The notes beneath the pieces are model-generated. The model was not told where the DNA came from and did no database searches. It saw nothing but the letters and a program-made list of their open reading frames with translations. Positions 1-8,455 of a stretch of DNA of 64,000 nucleotides are shown piece after piece. The stretch comes from Nostoc mirabile CHAB5784 (GTDB lineage Bacteria; Cyanobacteriota; Cyanobacteriia; Cyanobacteriales; Nostocaceae): contig NZ_JAIVFS010000015.1 of assembly GCF_020829645.1 (NCBI RefSeq), positions 1-64,000 on the forward strand, written 5' to 3'. Position numbers and translations under genes: made by a program. How positions within the stretch are numbered: the stretch's first letter is position 1; each line of letters begins with the position of its first letter.

Positions 1-388
1 CCCTTGTCTCCCCCTAACTATACGATTATCATTCTTACAACTCATTTCTCAAGTATGAAGTATATCTTGTCCTAAGTGTTTTTGAAGTATTTCGTGACCG
101 TTTGGCTAAATTATCGTTCAAATCACAAGTTGCGACGTGACTCCTTCTAGCAAAATCAGGACTTACGCAAACAATAGCCGAAACCCTTATTTCACGTAGG
201 GGCAATTCATGAATTGCCCCTGAGCGCGTGTACTTTTGCGTAAGTCCTAAAAATGTAGAAAATCGCGTTGAGGACTCCTTAGCGCTGTGCTATCCACCAG
301 TCGCGCAGAATTTAATTCTAAATTCTGGCTCCTAAATTCTTTCTTGTTAAAGTAAAAAATATTGCCCATTTACTAACTACCTCTTTCT
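1..388. other. Leading intergenic region with a MITE-like element
   Basis: No coding region was found before mtnA. The stretch is AT-rich and holds one small inverted-repeat element, listed separately. The remainder shows no recognisable RNA gene or clear promoter. The gene that ends upstream is outside the window. Confidence 0.5.
158..248. mobile_element. MITE-like element, TIR AGGACTTACGCA
   Basis: The left end reads AGGACTTACGCAA (158-170) and the right end is its reverse complement TTGCGTAAGTCCT (236-248). The interior contains a perfect 22-bp palindrome at 199-220 with arms GGGGCAATTCA / TGAATTGCCCC. A second, longer element with the same ends lies at 48319-48508 and a lone end at 50339-50350. 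There is no coding capacity, so it would be a non-autonomous element; its transposase source is not visible. Confidence 0.7.
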
Positions 389-1450
389 ATGACACCTTCC
401 ACAAACCAGGTTTATCCCGTCATTTGGCACAACGACTCAGTGTCACTAATTGACCAAACCCGCTTACCCAACGAATATACATTTGTGAAAATTCACCGCA
501 GTGAAGATATGGCGCGGGCGATTAAAACCATGATTGTTCGAGGTGCGCCTGCAATTGGTGTGGCTGCGGGGTATGGAATGTATCTTGGCGCAAGGGAAAT
601 TAAAACAAGCGATCGCCACGAATTTTTGCAACACTTAGATAAAGTAGCCCAGTTGTTGCGTTCTACTCGTCCAACGGCGGTGAATTTATTTTGGGCAATT
701 AGCCGGATGATGAAAGCCGCCTACGAAACACTGGGAACGGTAGAAGATATCAAGCAAACCCTTTTCCAAACAGCCCAAGCAATTAACGCTGAAGATTTAC
801 AAACCTGTCACGCGATCGGCGACAATGGTTTAGCAGTCTTGCCCAATACTCCACAAAAGCTGACTTTACTTACTCACTGTAATGCTGGGGCGTTAGCTAC
901 GGCTGGTTATGGCACTGCCTTGGGTGTGGTGCGTTCCGCTTGGAGGGAAGGACGTTTAGAACGTTTATTTGCCGACGAAACCCGTCCCCGTTTGCAAGGC
1001 GCAAAACTCACCACTTGGGAATGTGTGCAAGAAGGTATTCCAGTTACATTAATTACTGATAATATGGCAGCCCATTGCATGAAACAGGGTTTGATTCATG
1101 CTGTAGTTGTGGGTGCTGATCGAATTGCTGCTAATGGCGACACTGCTAATAAAATTGGTACATATAGTGTTGCGATCGCCGCTAAAGCACATAATATCCC
1201 CTTCTTTGTAGCTGCACCCCTTTCCACCGTTGATTTTGAATTAGCCGATGGCAGCAAAATTCCCATTGAAGAACGCGATTCAACAGAAATCTATCAAGTT
1301 GGCGATACCATTCTCACACCTGCGGGTGTAGATTTTTACAACCCAGCTTTTGATGTGACTCCGGCAGAGTTGATTACAGCCATCATTACAGAGAATGGAG
1401 CGATCGCACCTGATAAATTAGCAAAATCACAGTTAAAGCAATTAGTGTAA
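389..1450 (+). CDS. mtnA: S-methyl-5-thioribose-1-phosphate isomerase
   Basis: Cytosolic enzyme of methionine salvage that isomerises methylthioribose-1-phosphate to methylthioribulose-1-phosphate. It is related to eIF2B subunits. At 353 aa it has the usual full length. Visible family motifs are [13 protein letters not shown] near residues 51-63, the [13 protein letters not shown] segment with the expected catalytic Cys at about residue 164, and [17 protein letters not shown] with the catalytic Asp at about 244. The gene stands alone; no other salvage gene is adjacent. The next gene begins about 290 bp downstream after a repeat-rich gap. Confidence 0.95.
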   Translation: MTPSTNQVYPVIWHNDSVSLIDQTRLPNEYTFVKIHRSEDMARAIKTMIVRGAPAIGVAAGYGMYLGAREIKTSDRHEFLQHLDKVAQLLRSTRPTAVNLFWAISRMMKAAYETLGTVEDIKQTLFQTAQAINAEDLQTCHAIGDNGLAVLPNTPQKLTLLTHCNAGALATAGYGTALGVVRSAWREGRLERLFADETRPRLQGAKLTTWECVQEGIPVTLITDNMAAHCMKQGLIHAVVVGADRIAANGDTANKIGTYSVAIAAKAHNIPFFVAAPLSTVDFELADGSKIPIEERDSTEIYQVGDTILTPAGVDFYNPAFDVTPAELITAIITENGAIAPDKLAKSQLKQLV

Positions 1451-1603
1451 TTGAGTTCGACGAACCCCTCCCTGTTTTTAACTCTAACTTTTCACAGGAT
1501 TTGGAAAAGGGAGCGGTTCAAATAATAGTTTAGCGGCTTGATTATTTGGGAACCTTCGGCGTTAGTTGGAATAGGGACTTCCAAGAAATAAATTACCCAA
1601 ATA

Positions 1604-1680
1604 AACGAACCACAGAGACACAGAGAAGCCAGTGCGCCCTTGCGGTTCCCCGACTTGAAGCAACTGGCGCGACACAGAGG
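1604..1680 (-). repeat. Dispersed repeat copy (short form)
   Basis: The reverse complement of this segment matches 8157-8254. Shared blocks include CGCCAGTTGCTTC, AAGTCGGGGAACCGCAAGG and CTCTGTGGTTCGTT. This copy lacks about 25 bases present inside the 8-kb copy, so the latter carries a nested insertion. It lies just before the acetyltransferase gene and keeps one frame open there, which gives a false N-terminal extension of that gene. Confidence 0.65.
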
Positions 1681-1740
1681 AATGAGGAGGAGAGAGCTTT
1701 TTCGTTAATTTTTGAGTATTTTTTTATTTGGAAGTCCCAT

Positions 1741-2223
1741 ATGGCAATGCGGATTGAACCTTACGAAACTCATCAACTTGATGCAGTCATTTGTCTTTCG
1801 CTTCGAGCATGGACTCCGGTCTTTGATTCGATTCAGAAAGTGATGGACTTTGAAGTTTACCGAGAATTCTATCCCGATTGGCGTGTGAGCCAGCAAAATG
1901 CTGTCAAGGGTGTCTGCGGTGCAGAGGACACAAATGTATGGGTTGCTATCAATGCTGATTCAATCGTGGGCTTTGTAGCCGTGAAACTAGACTCGGAGAC
2001 GAGCATGGGTGAAATCTACATGGTCGCTGTCGATCCAGACTTTCAAGGTCACGGAATTGGCAGCGCTTTGACACAATTTGCTCTTGATTGGATGAAAGAT
2101 GCTGGGATGTCTGTTGCTATGGTCGAGACCGGAGGCGATCCGGGTCATGCTCCAGCACGTCACACCTATGAAAAGCTCGGCTTCAGGTTGTTACCGATCG
2201 CCAGATACTTCAAGAAGCTCTAG
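1741..2223 (+). CDS. GNAT family N-acetyltransferase
   Basis: A 160-aa single-domain protein. It carries the acetyl-CoA pyrophosphate-binding signature QGHGIGSAL at about residues 102-110, preceded by the beta-strand IYMVAVDPD and followed by a C-terminal strand with HTYEKLGFRLL, all typical of GNAT acetyltransferases. The substrate cannot be told from sequence. I chose the ATG at 1741 because the frame continues 195 bp further upstream only through a dispersed repeat, and an AGGAGGAG stretch (1684-1691) is too far away to set the start. The gene has no operon partner; it lies between repeat-rich gaps. Confidence 0.85.
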   Translation: MAMRIEPYETHQLDAVICLSLRAWTPVFDSIQKVMDFEVYREFYPDWRVSQQNAVKGVCGAEDTNVWVAINADSIVGFVAVKLDSETSMGEIYMVAVDPDFQGHGIGSALTQFALDWMKDAGMSVAMVETGGDPGHAPARHTYEKLGFRLLPIARYFKKL

Positions 2224-2408
2224 GTACGCAGGGATTGAAACTGTCTAAGAGATTGTTTGAAAAGTGTTTCGCTGTGACTTTAGGCACTTTTAGATCCCCC
2301 TAACCCATGCCAATCGCTCATGGGGAGCCACTGCGGTGGACGGGTTCCCCGGCATAAAGCAAGTGGCGTGGAAACCCCCTTGGCGCTAGGGACTGTTTTC
2401 AAACTCGA

Positions 2409-2488
2409 AGATCCCCCCAACCCCCCTTAAAAAGGGGGGCTTTTAGAGTTTCTTTTCCCCCCTTTTTAAGGGGGGTAAGGGGGGATCT
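2409..2488. repeat. Long inverted repeat with C/G runs
   Basis: The arms begin with AGATCCCCCC and end with GGGGGGATCT. Inside them sit CCCCCCTTAAAAAGGGGGG and CCCCCCTTTTTAAGGGGGG. The whole 80 bp can fold as one extended hairpin. Similar GATCCCCC blocks occur at 2294, 45767 and 57222. Function unknown; it might terminate transcription in both directions. Confidence 0.6.
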
Positions 2489-2690
2489 CCAAGACTCAGG
2501 TGCTTCAAGAAAGGTTTGAAAATACGCCCTAGCCTCTCCCAATGTGAGAAGACCGCGCTTAAAAAGGGGAGAAACGGAATCAAAAGTAAAAACTAAACAG
2601 CATTTATCAGCAATTTTTTCAATAATTTTATCTAAACTTCATATTTGGACTAAATTCAATAAGCAAAGTCCGCAATTACTTACTCAAAAG

Positions 2691-2945
2691 AAGCTTTGAC
2701 TTATTCAAAACAAGCTTTTGCTTTCTCATTTTGGTGTTTTCCGCAAGTAAAAGAAGCTTTGACTTACTCAAAATAAGCTTTTGCTTTCTCATTTTGGTGT
2801 TTTCCGCAAGTAAAAGAAGCTTTGACTTATTCAAAACAAGCTTTTGCTTTCTCATTTTGGTGTTTTCCGCAAGTAAAAGAAGCTTTGACTTACTCAAAAT
2901 GCCATTTGACTTTCTCAAACCCCAGTTTGCTTTCTGATTTTGGTG
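2691..2945. repeat. 63-bp tandem repeat, about four units
   Basis: The word AAGCTTTGACTTA/T recurs at 2691, 2754, 2817 and 2880, a period of exactly 63 bp; the last unit is degenerate. As 63 is a multiple of three, both strands stay open. The minus strand would encode a 21-residue repeat containing LLLLAENTKMRKQKL, and the plus strand one containing FSASKRSFDL. Neither open frame has a good ribosome site or resembles a known family, so I record a DNA repeat, not a gene. Confidence 0.8.
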
Positions 2946-2954
2946 TTTTTTGCA

Positions 2955-3040
2955 ATTGAAGAAGAATTCAGAAGTCAGAATTCAGGAGCGGAGCCGGAGA
3001 CGCTCCGCCTCCGGTCAGAATAGCTGAATTCTTCTTCAAT
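2955..3040. terminator. Hairpin element downstream of icd
   Basis: The arms ATTGAAGAAGAATTCAG (2955-2971) and CTGAATTCTTCTTCAAT (3024-3040) are exact reverse complements of 17 bp. They enclose a second hairpin around GGAGCGGAGCCGGAGACGCTCC. It sits 22 bp past the icd stop codon and probably ends icd transcription, although it lacks a clear T-run and may simply be a palindromic repeat. Confidence 0.5.
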
Positions 3041-3062
3041 CGACTAATTAACCCTAGTAAAC

Positions 3063-4484
3063 TTAACCAAAATGCTGAATAATCGCCTCGGCAAATTCAG
3101 AACATTTTAAGGGTTCAACAGGCGGTTCTAACAACCGGGCTAAATCGTAGGTGACTTGACTACTCGCGATCGCATCGCTTAAACCTTTCTTAACTAGGTC
3201 TGCGGCTTCTTGCCAACCCAGAAATTCCAGCATCATCACACCAGACAAAATCACTGAACCAGGATTAATCCGATCTAAACCGGCGTGTTTGGGTGCAGTG
3301 CCGTGGGTAGCTTCAAATATGGCACTAGAATCACCAATATTTGCCCCTGGCCCCATTCCCAAGCCCCCAACAATCGCAGCCGCCGCATCAGACAAATAAT
3401 CGCCGTTCAAGTTCATCGTCGCCAAAATCGAATACTCATCCGGTCTGGTTTGGATTTGTTGAAAAATACTGTCAGCAATCCGGTCATTTACCAAAACTTT
3501 CTCTTTCCATTTGCCATCGCCGTGGGTTGCCCAAATTGTGTTAAGAACAGTTTCAACTTCCTTGACAATTTGCGATTTTTTCTCTTCGGTGAGAGCATCA
3601 AACCCAGGATCAATCTCGCGGGCGTTTTCTTCTAAGGAAATATTGGGATTTTTCTCCTTGTTACTCAAAATCCAAGATTCCCGTTCGGTGACAGTACAGG
3701 CGCGAAATTCACTGATTGCTAATTCATAACCCCAATCGCGGAAAGCGCCTTCGGTGTACTTCATAATGTTGCCCTTATGCACTAAAGTCACCTGTTGCTT
3801 GTGTTTGGGCAATAGCAAAGCGTGTTTGATAGCCCGTCTGACTAGGCGCTGGGAACCAGTTTTGCTGATGGGTTTGATGCCAATACCAGAATCAAGAGGA
3901 ATGCGTTTTTTCCCATGTTCTGGGGTGGCGGGGATCAGTTCTTCATTGAGAATTTTAATTAAGCGATCGCCGATTTCGCTACCTTGTCGCCACTCAATGC
4001 CTAAATAAATATCTTCTGTATTCTCCCGATAAACAATTACATCCAGCTTTTCGGGATTTTTGTGGGGTGAGGGCGTACCTGCATAGTAACGGCAAGGACG
4101 CACGCAGGCATACAAGTCAAAAATTTGTCGCAATGCTACATTTAAAGAACGAATTCCCCCCCCAACGGGAGTAGTCAAAGGCCCTTTAATAGCTACACCA
4201 TATTCTTCAATTGCCGTCAGAGTGTCTTGAGGTAAATACTGGTATGTGCCGTATAAATCACAAGCTTCGTCCCCAGCGTAAACCTTGAACCAACTAATTT
4301 GACGCTGACCCTTATATGCTTTGGCTACCGCAGCATCTAGCACCTTTTGGGTAGCAGGCCAGATGTCTATACCTGTACCATCGCCACGAATAAAGGGGAT
4401 AATTGGATTGTCCGGTACGATTGGTTCACCATTTTTGAAGGTAATTTTTGCTCCGGCTGCGGGGGGGGTAATCTTTTCGTACAT
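3063..4484 (-). CDS. icd: NADP-dependent isocitrate dehydrogenase
   Basis: Oxidatively decarboxylates isocitrate to 2-oxoglutarate in the cytosol. In cyanobacteria this product is the carbon skeleton for ammonium assimilation and the signal sensed by NtcA and PII. The 473-aa length fits the cyanobacterial enzyme. Visible are the N-terminal [14 protein letters not shown] segment, the substrate loop [13 protein letters not shown] with the isocitrate-binding Ser, [15 protein letters not shown], and the C-terminal cofactor region [17 protein letters not shown]. It is transcribed away from gun4. Family knowledge says icd is often NtcA-controlled, but I found no exact GTA-N8-TAC in the upstream gap. 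Confidence 0.96.
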   Translation of the reverse strand: MYEKITPPAAGAKITFKNGEPIVPDNPIIPFIRGDGTGIDIWPATQKVLDAAVAKAYKGQRQISWFKVYAGDEACDLYGTYQYLPQDTLTAIEEYGVAIKGPLTTPVGGGIRSLNVALRQIFDLYACVRPCRYYAGTPSPHKNPEKLDVIVYRENTEDIYLGIEWRQGSEIGDRLIKILNEELIPATPEHGKKRIPLDSGIGIKPISKTGSQRLVRRAIKHALLLPKHKQQVTLVHKGNIMKYTEGAFRDWGYELAISEFRACTVTERESWILSNKEKNPNISLEENAREIDPGFDALTEEKKSQIVKEVETVLNTIWATHGDGKWKEKVLVNDRIADSIFQQIQTRPDEYSILATMNLNGDYLSDAAAAIVGGLGMGPGANIGDSSAIFEATHGTAPKHAGLDRINPGSVILSGVMMLEFLGWQEAADLVKKGLSDAIASSQVTYDLARLLEPPVEPLKCSEFAEAIIQHFG

Positions 4485-4759
4485 ACTTCACACACTCCTA
4501 ATCGATACGCTGCTATTCAAAAAAACCTTATGTGGCAGGCTTGTATATTTTGCTGTGTTTTTTGTTCACCAAGCCATAAGGCACAGATTTTCCCCCTATT
4601 CCCCTTGTACATTATTTGGGGATTAAGTGTGGGATTCAGTGAAGCGATCGCAATTTTGTACGATCAAAAATAGTAAACTACTTTTCGCTATCAATGCTTC
4701 ACCTTGGAGAATGCCCGATAGCTTACCGCTCTTTCACTGACCGTTAACACAAGAATGGC

Positions 4760-5488
4760 ATGACAGACCCAATGATTTTATCAGTCCCTGCAAATGACAT
4801 CGACTCCCTCCGACAACCGTTAATCGCTGGGTCTGAAAAAGTCCAACAACAGATAATCCCACAATTAGCTGAGTTGGGTAATGAGGGATTAGACGTGTTG
4901 ATGGAATTTTTACTGAAACGACGCGAAAACCCAGCTACTTGGATCGATGGCAAAGCTTACCAAGTCCTCTATAACTCCGATGCACCTCAAGCCAAAGAAT
5001 TTCTGCGCTCTTGTTTTCCTGAAGGAATTGTACCTCTAAAATCAGAGTGCGGGATTAACTACAATTCTTTGCAACAGCTACTAGCTGTTCAAGACTTCCA
5101 AGCAGCCGATCGCGTCACCATAGAAAAAATGTGTGAACTATCAGGGCCAACGGCTGTACAACGAAAATGGTTGTACTTTACTGAGGTTGGAAATACCTCG
5201 ACTGTTGACTTGCAAACCATTAATAACCTCTGGTTAGTCCACTCCGAAGGTAAATTTGGCTTTTCAGTGCAGCGAGAAATCTGGTTAAGTTTGGGTAAAA
5301 ATTGGGAGAATTTCTGGCCGAAAATTGGCTGGAAAGCAGGTAATAACTGGACGCGATACCCTAACGAGTTTACCTGGGATTTGAGTGCGCCTAGAGGTCA
5401 CTTACCCCTCTCTAATCAACTTCGGGGGGTACGAGTCTTTGCTTCTTTACTTTCTCATCCAGCTTGGTCGAAGAATCCAGAAAAATGA
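4760..5488 (+). CDS. gun4: GUN4 domain protein
   Basis: Porphyrin-binding activator of magnesium chelatase, at the branch point towards chlorophyll. The 242-aa protein has the two-part layout of cyanobacterial Gun4: a helical N-terminal bundle (about residues 1-80) and a C-terminal GUN4 domain (about 87-225). Typical elements are YNSLQQLLAVQDFQAAD, PTAVQRKWLYFTEVGN, the GKFGFSVQREIWLSLG segment and the downstream WPKIGWKAGNNWTRYPNEFTWDL region (read in parts). No chelatase gene is adjacent. The C-terminus ends right before toxin remnants, so the gene borders an accessory patch. Confidence 0.9.
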   Translation: MTDPMILSVPANDIDSLRQPLIAGSEKVQQQIIPQLAELGNEGLDVLMEFLLKRRENPATWIDGKAYQVLYNSDAPQAKEFLRSCFPEGIVPLKSECGINYNSLQQLLAVQDFQAADRVTIEKMCELSGPTAVQRKWLYFTEVGNTSTVDLQTINNLWLVHSEGKFGFSVQREIWLSLGKNWENFWPKIGWKAGNNWTRYPNEFTWDLSAPRGHLPLSNQLRGVRVFASLLSHPAWSKNPEK

Positions 5489-5494
5489 TTTTGA

Positions 5495-5731
5495 GCCTAC
5501 GTACAAATAAATTATGATCAATCCCAAGCCAAAACTATTTTCGATGATCCGCTCTATGTTGACTTCTATGATCCAGACCACTCTGATGATGAGGAGCGTT
5601 ACCTTATTATTGGAGAGTCAAATCGGGGACGCTTACTAATCATGTCGTATACAGAGAGAGGAAATTCGATTCGTCTCATTAGCGCAAGAGAAGTAACGCC
5701 ATCGGAGCGAAAAGCATATAAAGAAGGGTAA
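5495..5731 (+). pseudogene. BrnT family toxin, 5'-truncated
   Basis: After a stop at 5492 this frame runs without any ATG, GTG or TTG start suited to the family and encodes about 78 residues. They match the body and end of BrnT-type RNase toxins: FDDPLYVDFYDPDHSD, YLIIGESNRGRLLIM, SYTERGNSIRLISARE and PSERKAYKEG. The usual N-terminal stretch (FEWD..K...N..KHGVSF) is missing, so roughly the first 20 codons are lost. The following antitoxin gene starts 7 bp later and is intact. I infer a disabled toxin; a start outside the family pattern cannot be excluded. Confidence 0.7.
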
Positions 5732-5738
5732 GCCAGAA

Positions 5739-5984
5739 ATGGAAGACGAACTGCGATCAGAGTATGACTTAAACAGCCTAAGGGTCAGAAAGTTCGGCCC
5801 TGAACGAAAGAGCTTTGGGAAGACAACAATTCGTTTAGAACCTGATGTTGCAGAGGTTTTTCCCAATGCTGATGCCGTCAATGAGGCTCTAAGATTTCTG
5901 ATTAGAGTTGTGCAGAACAACCAAGTTTCTGCACTTGCAAAGCAGCCTCACAGTTCCTCTGAGGAGGCGGATCAAACCTCCTAG
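5739..5984 (+). CDS. BrnA-like antitoxin of a BrnT-type module
   Basis: An 81-aa protein 7 bp downstream of the BrnT remnant. It contains KTTIRLEPDVAEVFPNADAVNEALRFLIRV, a ribbon-helix-helix-like strand-helix-helix pattern seen in antitoxins that follow cyanobacterial BrnT genes. The C-terminal SSSEEADQTS tail is low in complexity. It would normally neutralise the toxin and repress the operon. Here the partner lacks its N-terminus, so this is probably an orphan antitoxin. The ATG at 5739 follows AAGGGTAAGCC. Confidence 0.7.
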   Translation: MEDELRSEYDLNSLRVRKFGPERKSFGKTTIRLEPDVAEVFPNADAVNEALRFLIRVVQNNQVSALAKQPHSSSEEADQTS

Positions 5985-6035
5985 TGCTTAGTTGGAAGTG
6001 CCGCAGATCCCAAACTGAAAATATCAAATCAGATA

Positions 6036-7154
6036 ATGGCAAACGTTCGTCTAGAAGATATTAAACGTAGATTCAATAACGTCACCGCTATTGAGGATAT
6101 TACCTTTGAAATTCCTGATGGCGAGTTTTGGGTTTTAGTTGGGCCATCGGGTTGTGGAAAGTCTACAATTTTGCGAACGATCGCTGGTTTAGAAACCGCT
6201 ACATCTGGCAAACTCTTTATTGGCGATCGCTTGGTGAATAATATCCCAGCCAGACAACGGGATGTAGCGATGGTATTCCAAAATTACGCTCTCTATCCTC
6301 ACATGAGTGTGGCGCAAAACATCGGCTTTGGCTTGCAAATGCGAAAGGTTGACTCGAAAATCATTCAAGAACGGGTGATGAATGTGGCGCGATCGCTTTC
6401 TCTGGATCATTTGCTGGATCGCAAGCCGAAACAACTTTCCGGGGGACAGCAACAACGAGTAGCATTAGGGAGAGCGATCGCTCGTGAACCACAAGTGTTT
6501 TTACTTGACGAACCTTTATCTAATTTAGATGCCCAATTGCGCGATGATACAAGGGCTGAATTGAAACAGTTACATCAACAGCTAGGCATTACAACTATTT
6601 ACGTCACCCACGATCAAGTTGAAGCGATGACTTTGGCTGATAAAATCGTCGTGCTAAATCGCGGGCGGATTCAACAAATTGGCGATCCCCAAACTATTTA
6701 TGCAAGTCCTGCTAATCAGATGGTGGCAAGTTTTTTAGGCAGTCCACCAATGAATATTTTGCCTGCAATCTATGAAAATAACGGTTTTGATGTAAGTGGA
6801 CAGTTATTAAAAATTCCAGCAGTTGTGAAAGAAAAATTACAGTTGCGTCAGGGACACAGTTATGATTTGGGGATTCGTCCAGAGCATATTTTTATTAACG
6901 AACCGCCATCGCGTAGCGTCTCGCAGAGAAGTCACCAAGAAGGAAATGAGAGTCAGCTGATTGTAGAAGTTAAAGTGGTGGAACCTTTGGGAAGGGAAAC
7001 TTTGATTCGTGCTGGTTTACCTGGTTCGCCGGTAGTGTTGAATATTCAGGTGGGCGGGGATGTGCGTCCGCGTCCAGGCGATCGCCTTTCTCTACAACTT
7101 GATTTAAATCAGTTATTTGTATTTGATCCCAAAACAGGGGACAGAATTTTATAA
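6036..7154 (+). CDS. Sugar/polyol ABC transporter ATP-binding protein (UgpC/MalK type)
   Basis: Cytoplasmic ATPase of a carbohydrate importer, 372 aa. It has Walker A GPSGCGKST (about residues 37-45), the Q-loop VFQNYALYPHMSV, signature LSGGQQQRVALGRA, Walker B VFLLDEPLSNLDA, the H-loop YVTHDQVEA, and a C-terminal TOBE/OB regulatory part with GIRPEHI. Such ATPases can serve several transporters. No permease or binding protein is adjacent, but a MalG-type permease occurs at 59.8 kb. A dispersed repeat encoding PSRSVSQRSHQEG is inserted in frame in the C-terminal domain (about nt 6905-6950). Confidence 0.92.
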   Translation: MANVRLEDIKRRFNNVTAIEDITFEIPDGEFWVLVGPSGCGKSTILRTIAGLETATSGKLFIGDRLVNNIPARQRDVAMVFQNYALYPHMSVAQNIGFGLQMRKVDSKIIQERVMNVARSLSLDHLLDRKPKQLSGGQQQRVALGRAIAREPQVFLLDEPLSNLDAQLRDDTRAELKQLHQQLGITTIYVTHDQVEAMTLADKIVVLNRGRIQQIGDPQTIYASPANQMVASFLGSPPMNILPAIYENNGFDVSGQLLKIPAVVKEKLQLRQGHSYDLGIRPEHIFINEPPSRSVSQRSHQEGNESQLIVEVKVVEPLGRETLIRAGLPGSPVVLNIQVGGDVRPRPGDRLSLQLDLNQLFVFDPKTGDRIL

Positions 7155-7265
7155 AGAGTTTCTTAAACTGCCAGAAATAATTGCAAATTCCCAATTTTTT
7201 GTAGCCAGAATCTAAGAGAATATAAACTGCAATAGAGACTTAATGGATTCCCTGCAAAAACTTAT

Positions 7266-8021
7266 ATGACTATTAATCGACGGTATTTCTTGTTTTTACT
7301 CACATCAGGTGCGGGTACTTTTGCATTAGATGCTTGTGCATTAGCAGAGAAATCTCCTGACGGAAACGCTGCAACACCAAATACAACAGCAAATACAACA
7401 GGGGTTATCCAACTACCGCCTTTACCTTACGCCTACGAAGCACTGGAACCACACATCGATGCCAAAACGATGCAATTTCACCACGATAAACACCACGCAA
7501 CTTATGTAAAAAACCTGAATGCAGCGTTAGCTAAACATCCAGAACTCAAAGGTAAAAGCGTTGAAGAACTGTTGCAGAAACTTGACAATGTACCACAAGA
7601 TATTCGCAATACAGTACGCAATAATGGCGGTGGTCATGTGAACCACTCAATGTTCTGGCAAATTATGAAGCCGAAAGGTGGGGGAGAACCAACAGGAAAT
7701 ATAGCCTCCGCGATTAATCAAAATTTTGGCTCTTTTGCAGCTTTCAAAAAACAGTTTAACGAAGCTGGTGCTGGTCGTTTTGGTAGTGGTTGGGTTTGGC
7801 TAGTGCGTAACAAAGGTGGCAAGTTGGAAGTGACAACTACAGCTAACCAAGATAGTCCCTTAAGTGCAGGTAAATATCCCATCCTGGGTAATGACGTATG
7901 GGAACATGCATATTATCTCAATTACCAAAATCGCCGCGCCGATTATTTAGATGCTTGGTGGAACGTAGTTAATTGGGATGAGATTAACAAGCGCTTTGCA
8001 GCAGCAACTAAATTTGCCTGA
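7266..8021 (+). CDS. sodA: Superoxide dismutase (Mn/Fe), membrane-anchored
   Basis: Converts superoxide to oxygen and hydrogen peroxide. The 251-aa protein starts with an N-terminal hydrophobic segment after NRRYF (about residues 5-25) and a linker rich in Asn and Thr. The SOD fold starts near [14 protein letters not shown]. Metal ligands are visible in [11 protein letters not shown] (His), NHSMFWQIM (His) and NDVWEHAYY (Asp, His). The anchor resembles the membrane-bound MnSOD of heterocystous cyanobacteria; LDAC near residue 23 is only a weak lipobox. The residues favour Mn over Fe, but this is inference. A strong terminator follows. Confidence 0.92.
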   Translation: MTINRRYFLFLLTSGAGTFALDACALAEKSPDGNAATPNTTANTTGVIQLPPLPYAYEALEPHIDAKTMQFHHDKHHATYVKNLNAALAKHPELKGKSVEELLQKLDNVPQDIRNTVRNNGGGHVNHSMFWQIMKPKGGGEPTGNIASAINQNFGSFAAFKKQFNEAGAGRFGSGWVWLVRNKGGKLEVTTTANQDSPLSAGKYPILGNDVWEHAYYLNYQNRRADYLDAWWNVVNWDEINKRFAAATKFA

Positions 8022-8055
8022 GCGAGGCAACAATTTAGAGTTATAGGCACTTATA

Positions 8056-8093
8056 AACTGGCAACAGAAACAATATTCTGCTGCCAGTTTTTT
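8056..8093 (+). terminator. Rho-independent terminator of sodA
   Basis: The stem AACTGGCA / TGCCAGTT (8 bp) continues as CAGAA / TTCTG with a one-base bulge and runs into TTTTTT at 8088-8093. It starts 35 bp after the sodA stop codon. Confidence 0.8.
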
Positions 8094-8117
8094 GATACCA
8101 GTCGTGTTGTCTAAAAG

Positions 8118-8301
8118 CCAATACAGTTCAGTTAAGCGTTTCTTTCTTCTCTCAGTGCCGCGCCAGTTGCTTCTCCCAAGGGGAGACGCTGCGCGAACAA
8201 GTCGGGGAACCGCAAGGGCGCACTGGCAACTCTATTGCCTCTGTGGTTCGTTAAAAAAATTAACTATGACAAAGAGTTTTAGCCTTAACCCAAGCGTATT
8301 G
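8118..8301 (+). repeat. Dispersed repeat copy with nested insertion
   Basis: It begins CCAATACAGTTCAGTTAAG and ends AGCCTTAACCCAAGCGTATTG. A shorter copy with the same two ends lies at 29042-29154, a partial inverted copy at 45504-45521, and an inverted copy of the middle part at 1604-1680. About 25 bases (8174-8198, containing AAGGGGAGACGCTGC) interrupt the match to the 1.6-kb copy and look like a nested palindromic repeat. No gene lies in this 430-bp gap. Confidence 0.65.
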
Positions 8302-8455
8302 AGGTATAGCCCATTATCTCAGAAACTTAATATATTGTTACTCCCAAGCAGTAGAAATAATATTGGATTAAAAGATTAATCACCGAGATTAATTTGGGAA
8401 TCCTATAAATAACAAATGATAATCGTCAGGATGTAAGGGGAGCCAATCTGAGGTG

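Larger units (their letters stand above)
2224..3062. other. Repeat-rich gap between acetyltransferase and icd
   Basis: About 840 bp with no convincing gene. It contains a dispersed repeat (about 2250-2330, related to 45725-45790), a long near-perfect inverted repeat of C/G runs (2409-2488), a 63-bp tandem repeat (2691-2945) and a hairpin element (2955-3040). Open frames of 80 and 68 codons on the two strands arise only from the 63-bp periodicity. Confidence 0.7.

Noticed and set aside
1546..1740. N-terminal extension of the acetyltransferase
   Set aside because: The extension is encoded by a dispersed repeat and is not part of the GNAT fold.
2676..2937. Open frames of 80 (minus) and 68 (plus) codons
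   Set aside because: They exist only because of the 63-bp tandem repeat; no ribosome site or family match.
2691..2945. Possible CRISPR array
   Set aside because: Units abut directly with a 63-bp period and have no unique spacers; no cas genes are present.
4485..4759. NtcA site upstream of icd
   Set aside because: Only near matches (such as GTATATTTTGCTGT) were found, none with GTA-N8-TAC.
8092..8379. 95-codon frame on the plus strand
   Set aside because: It lies almost wholly in a dispersed repeat with a nested insertion; no family resemblance.
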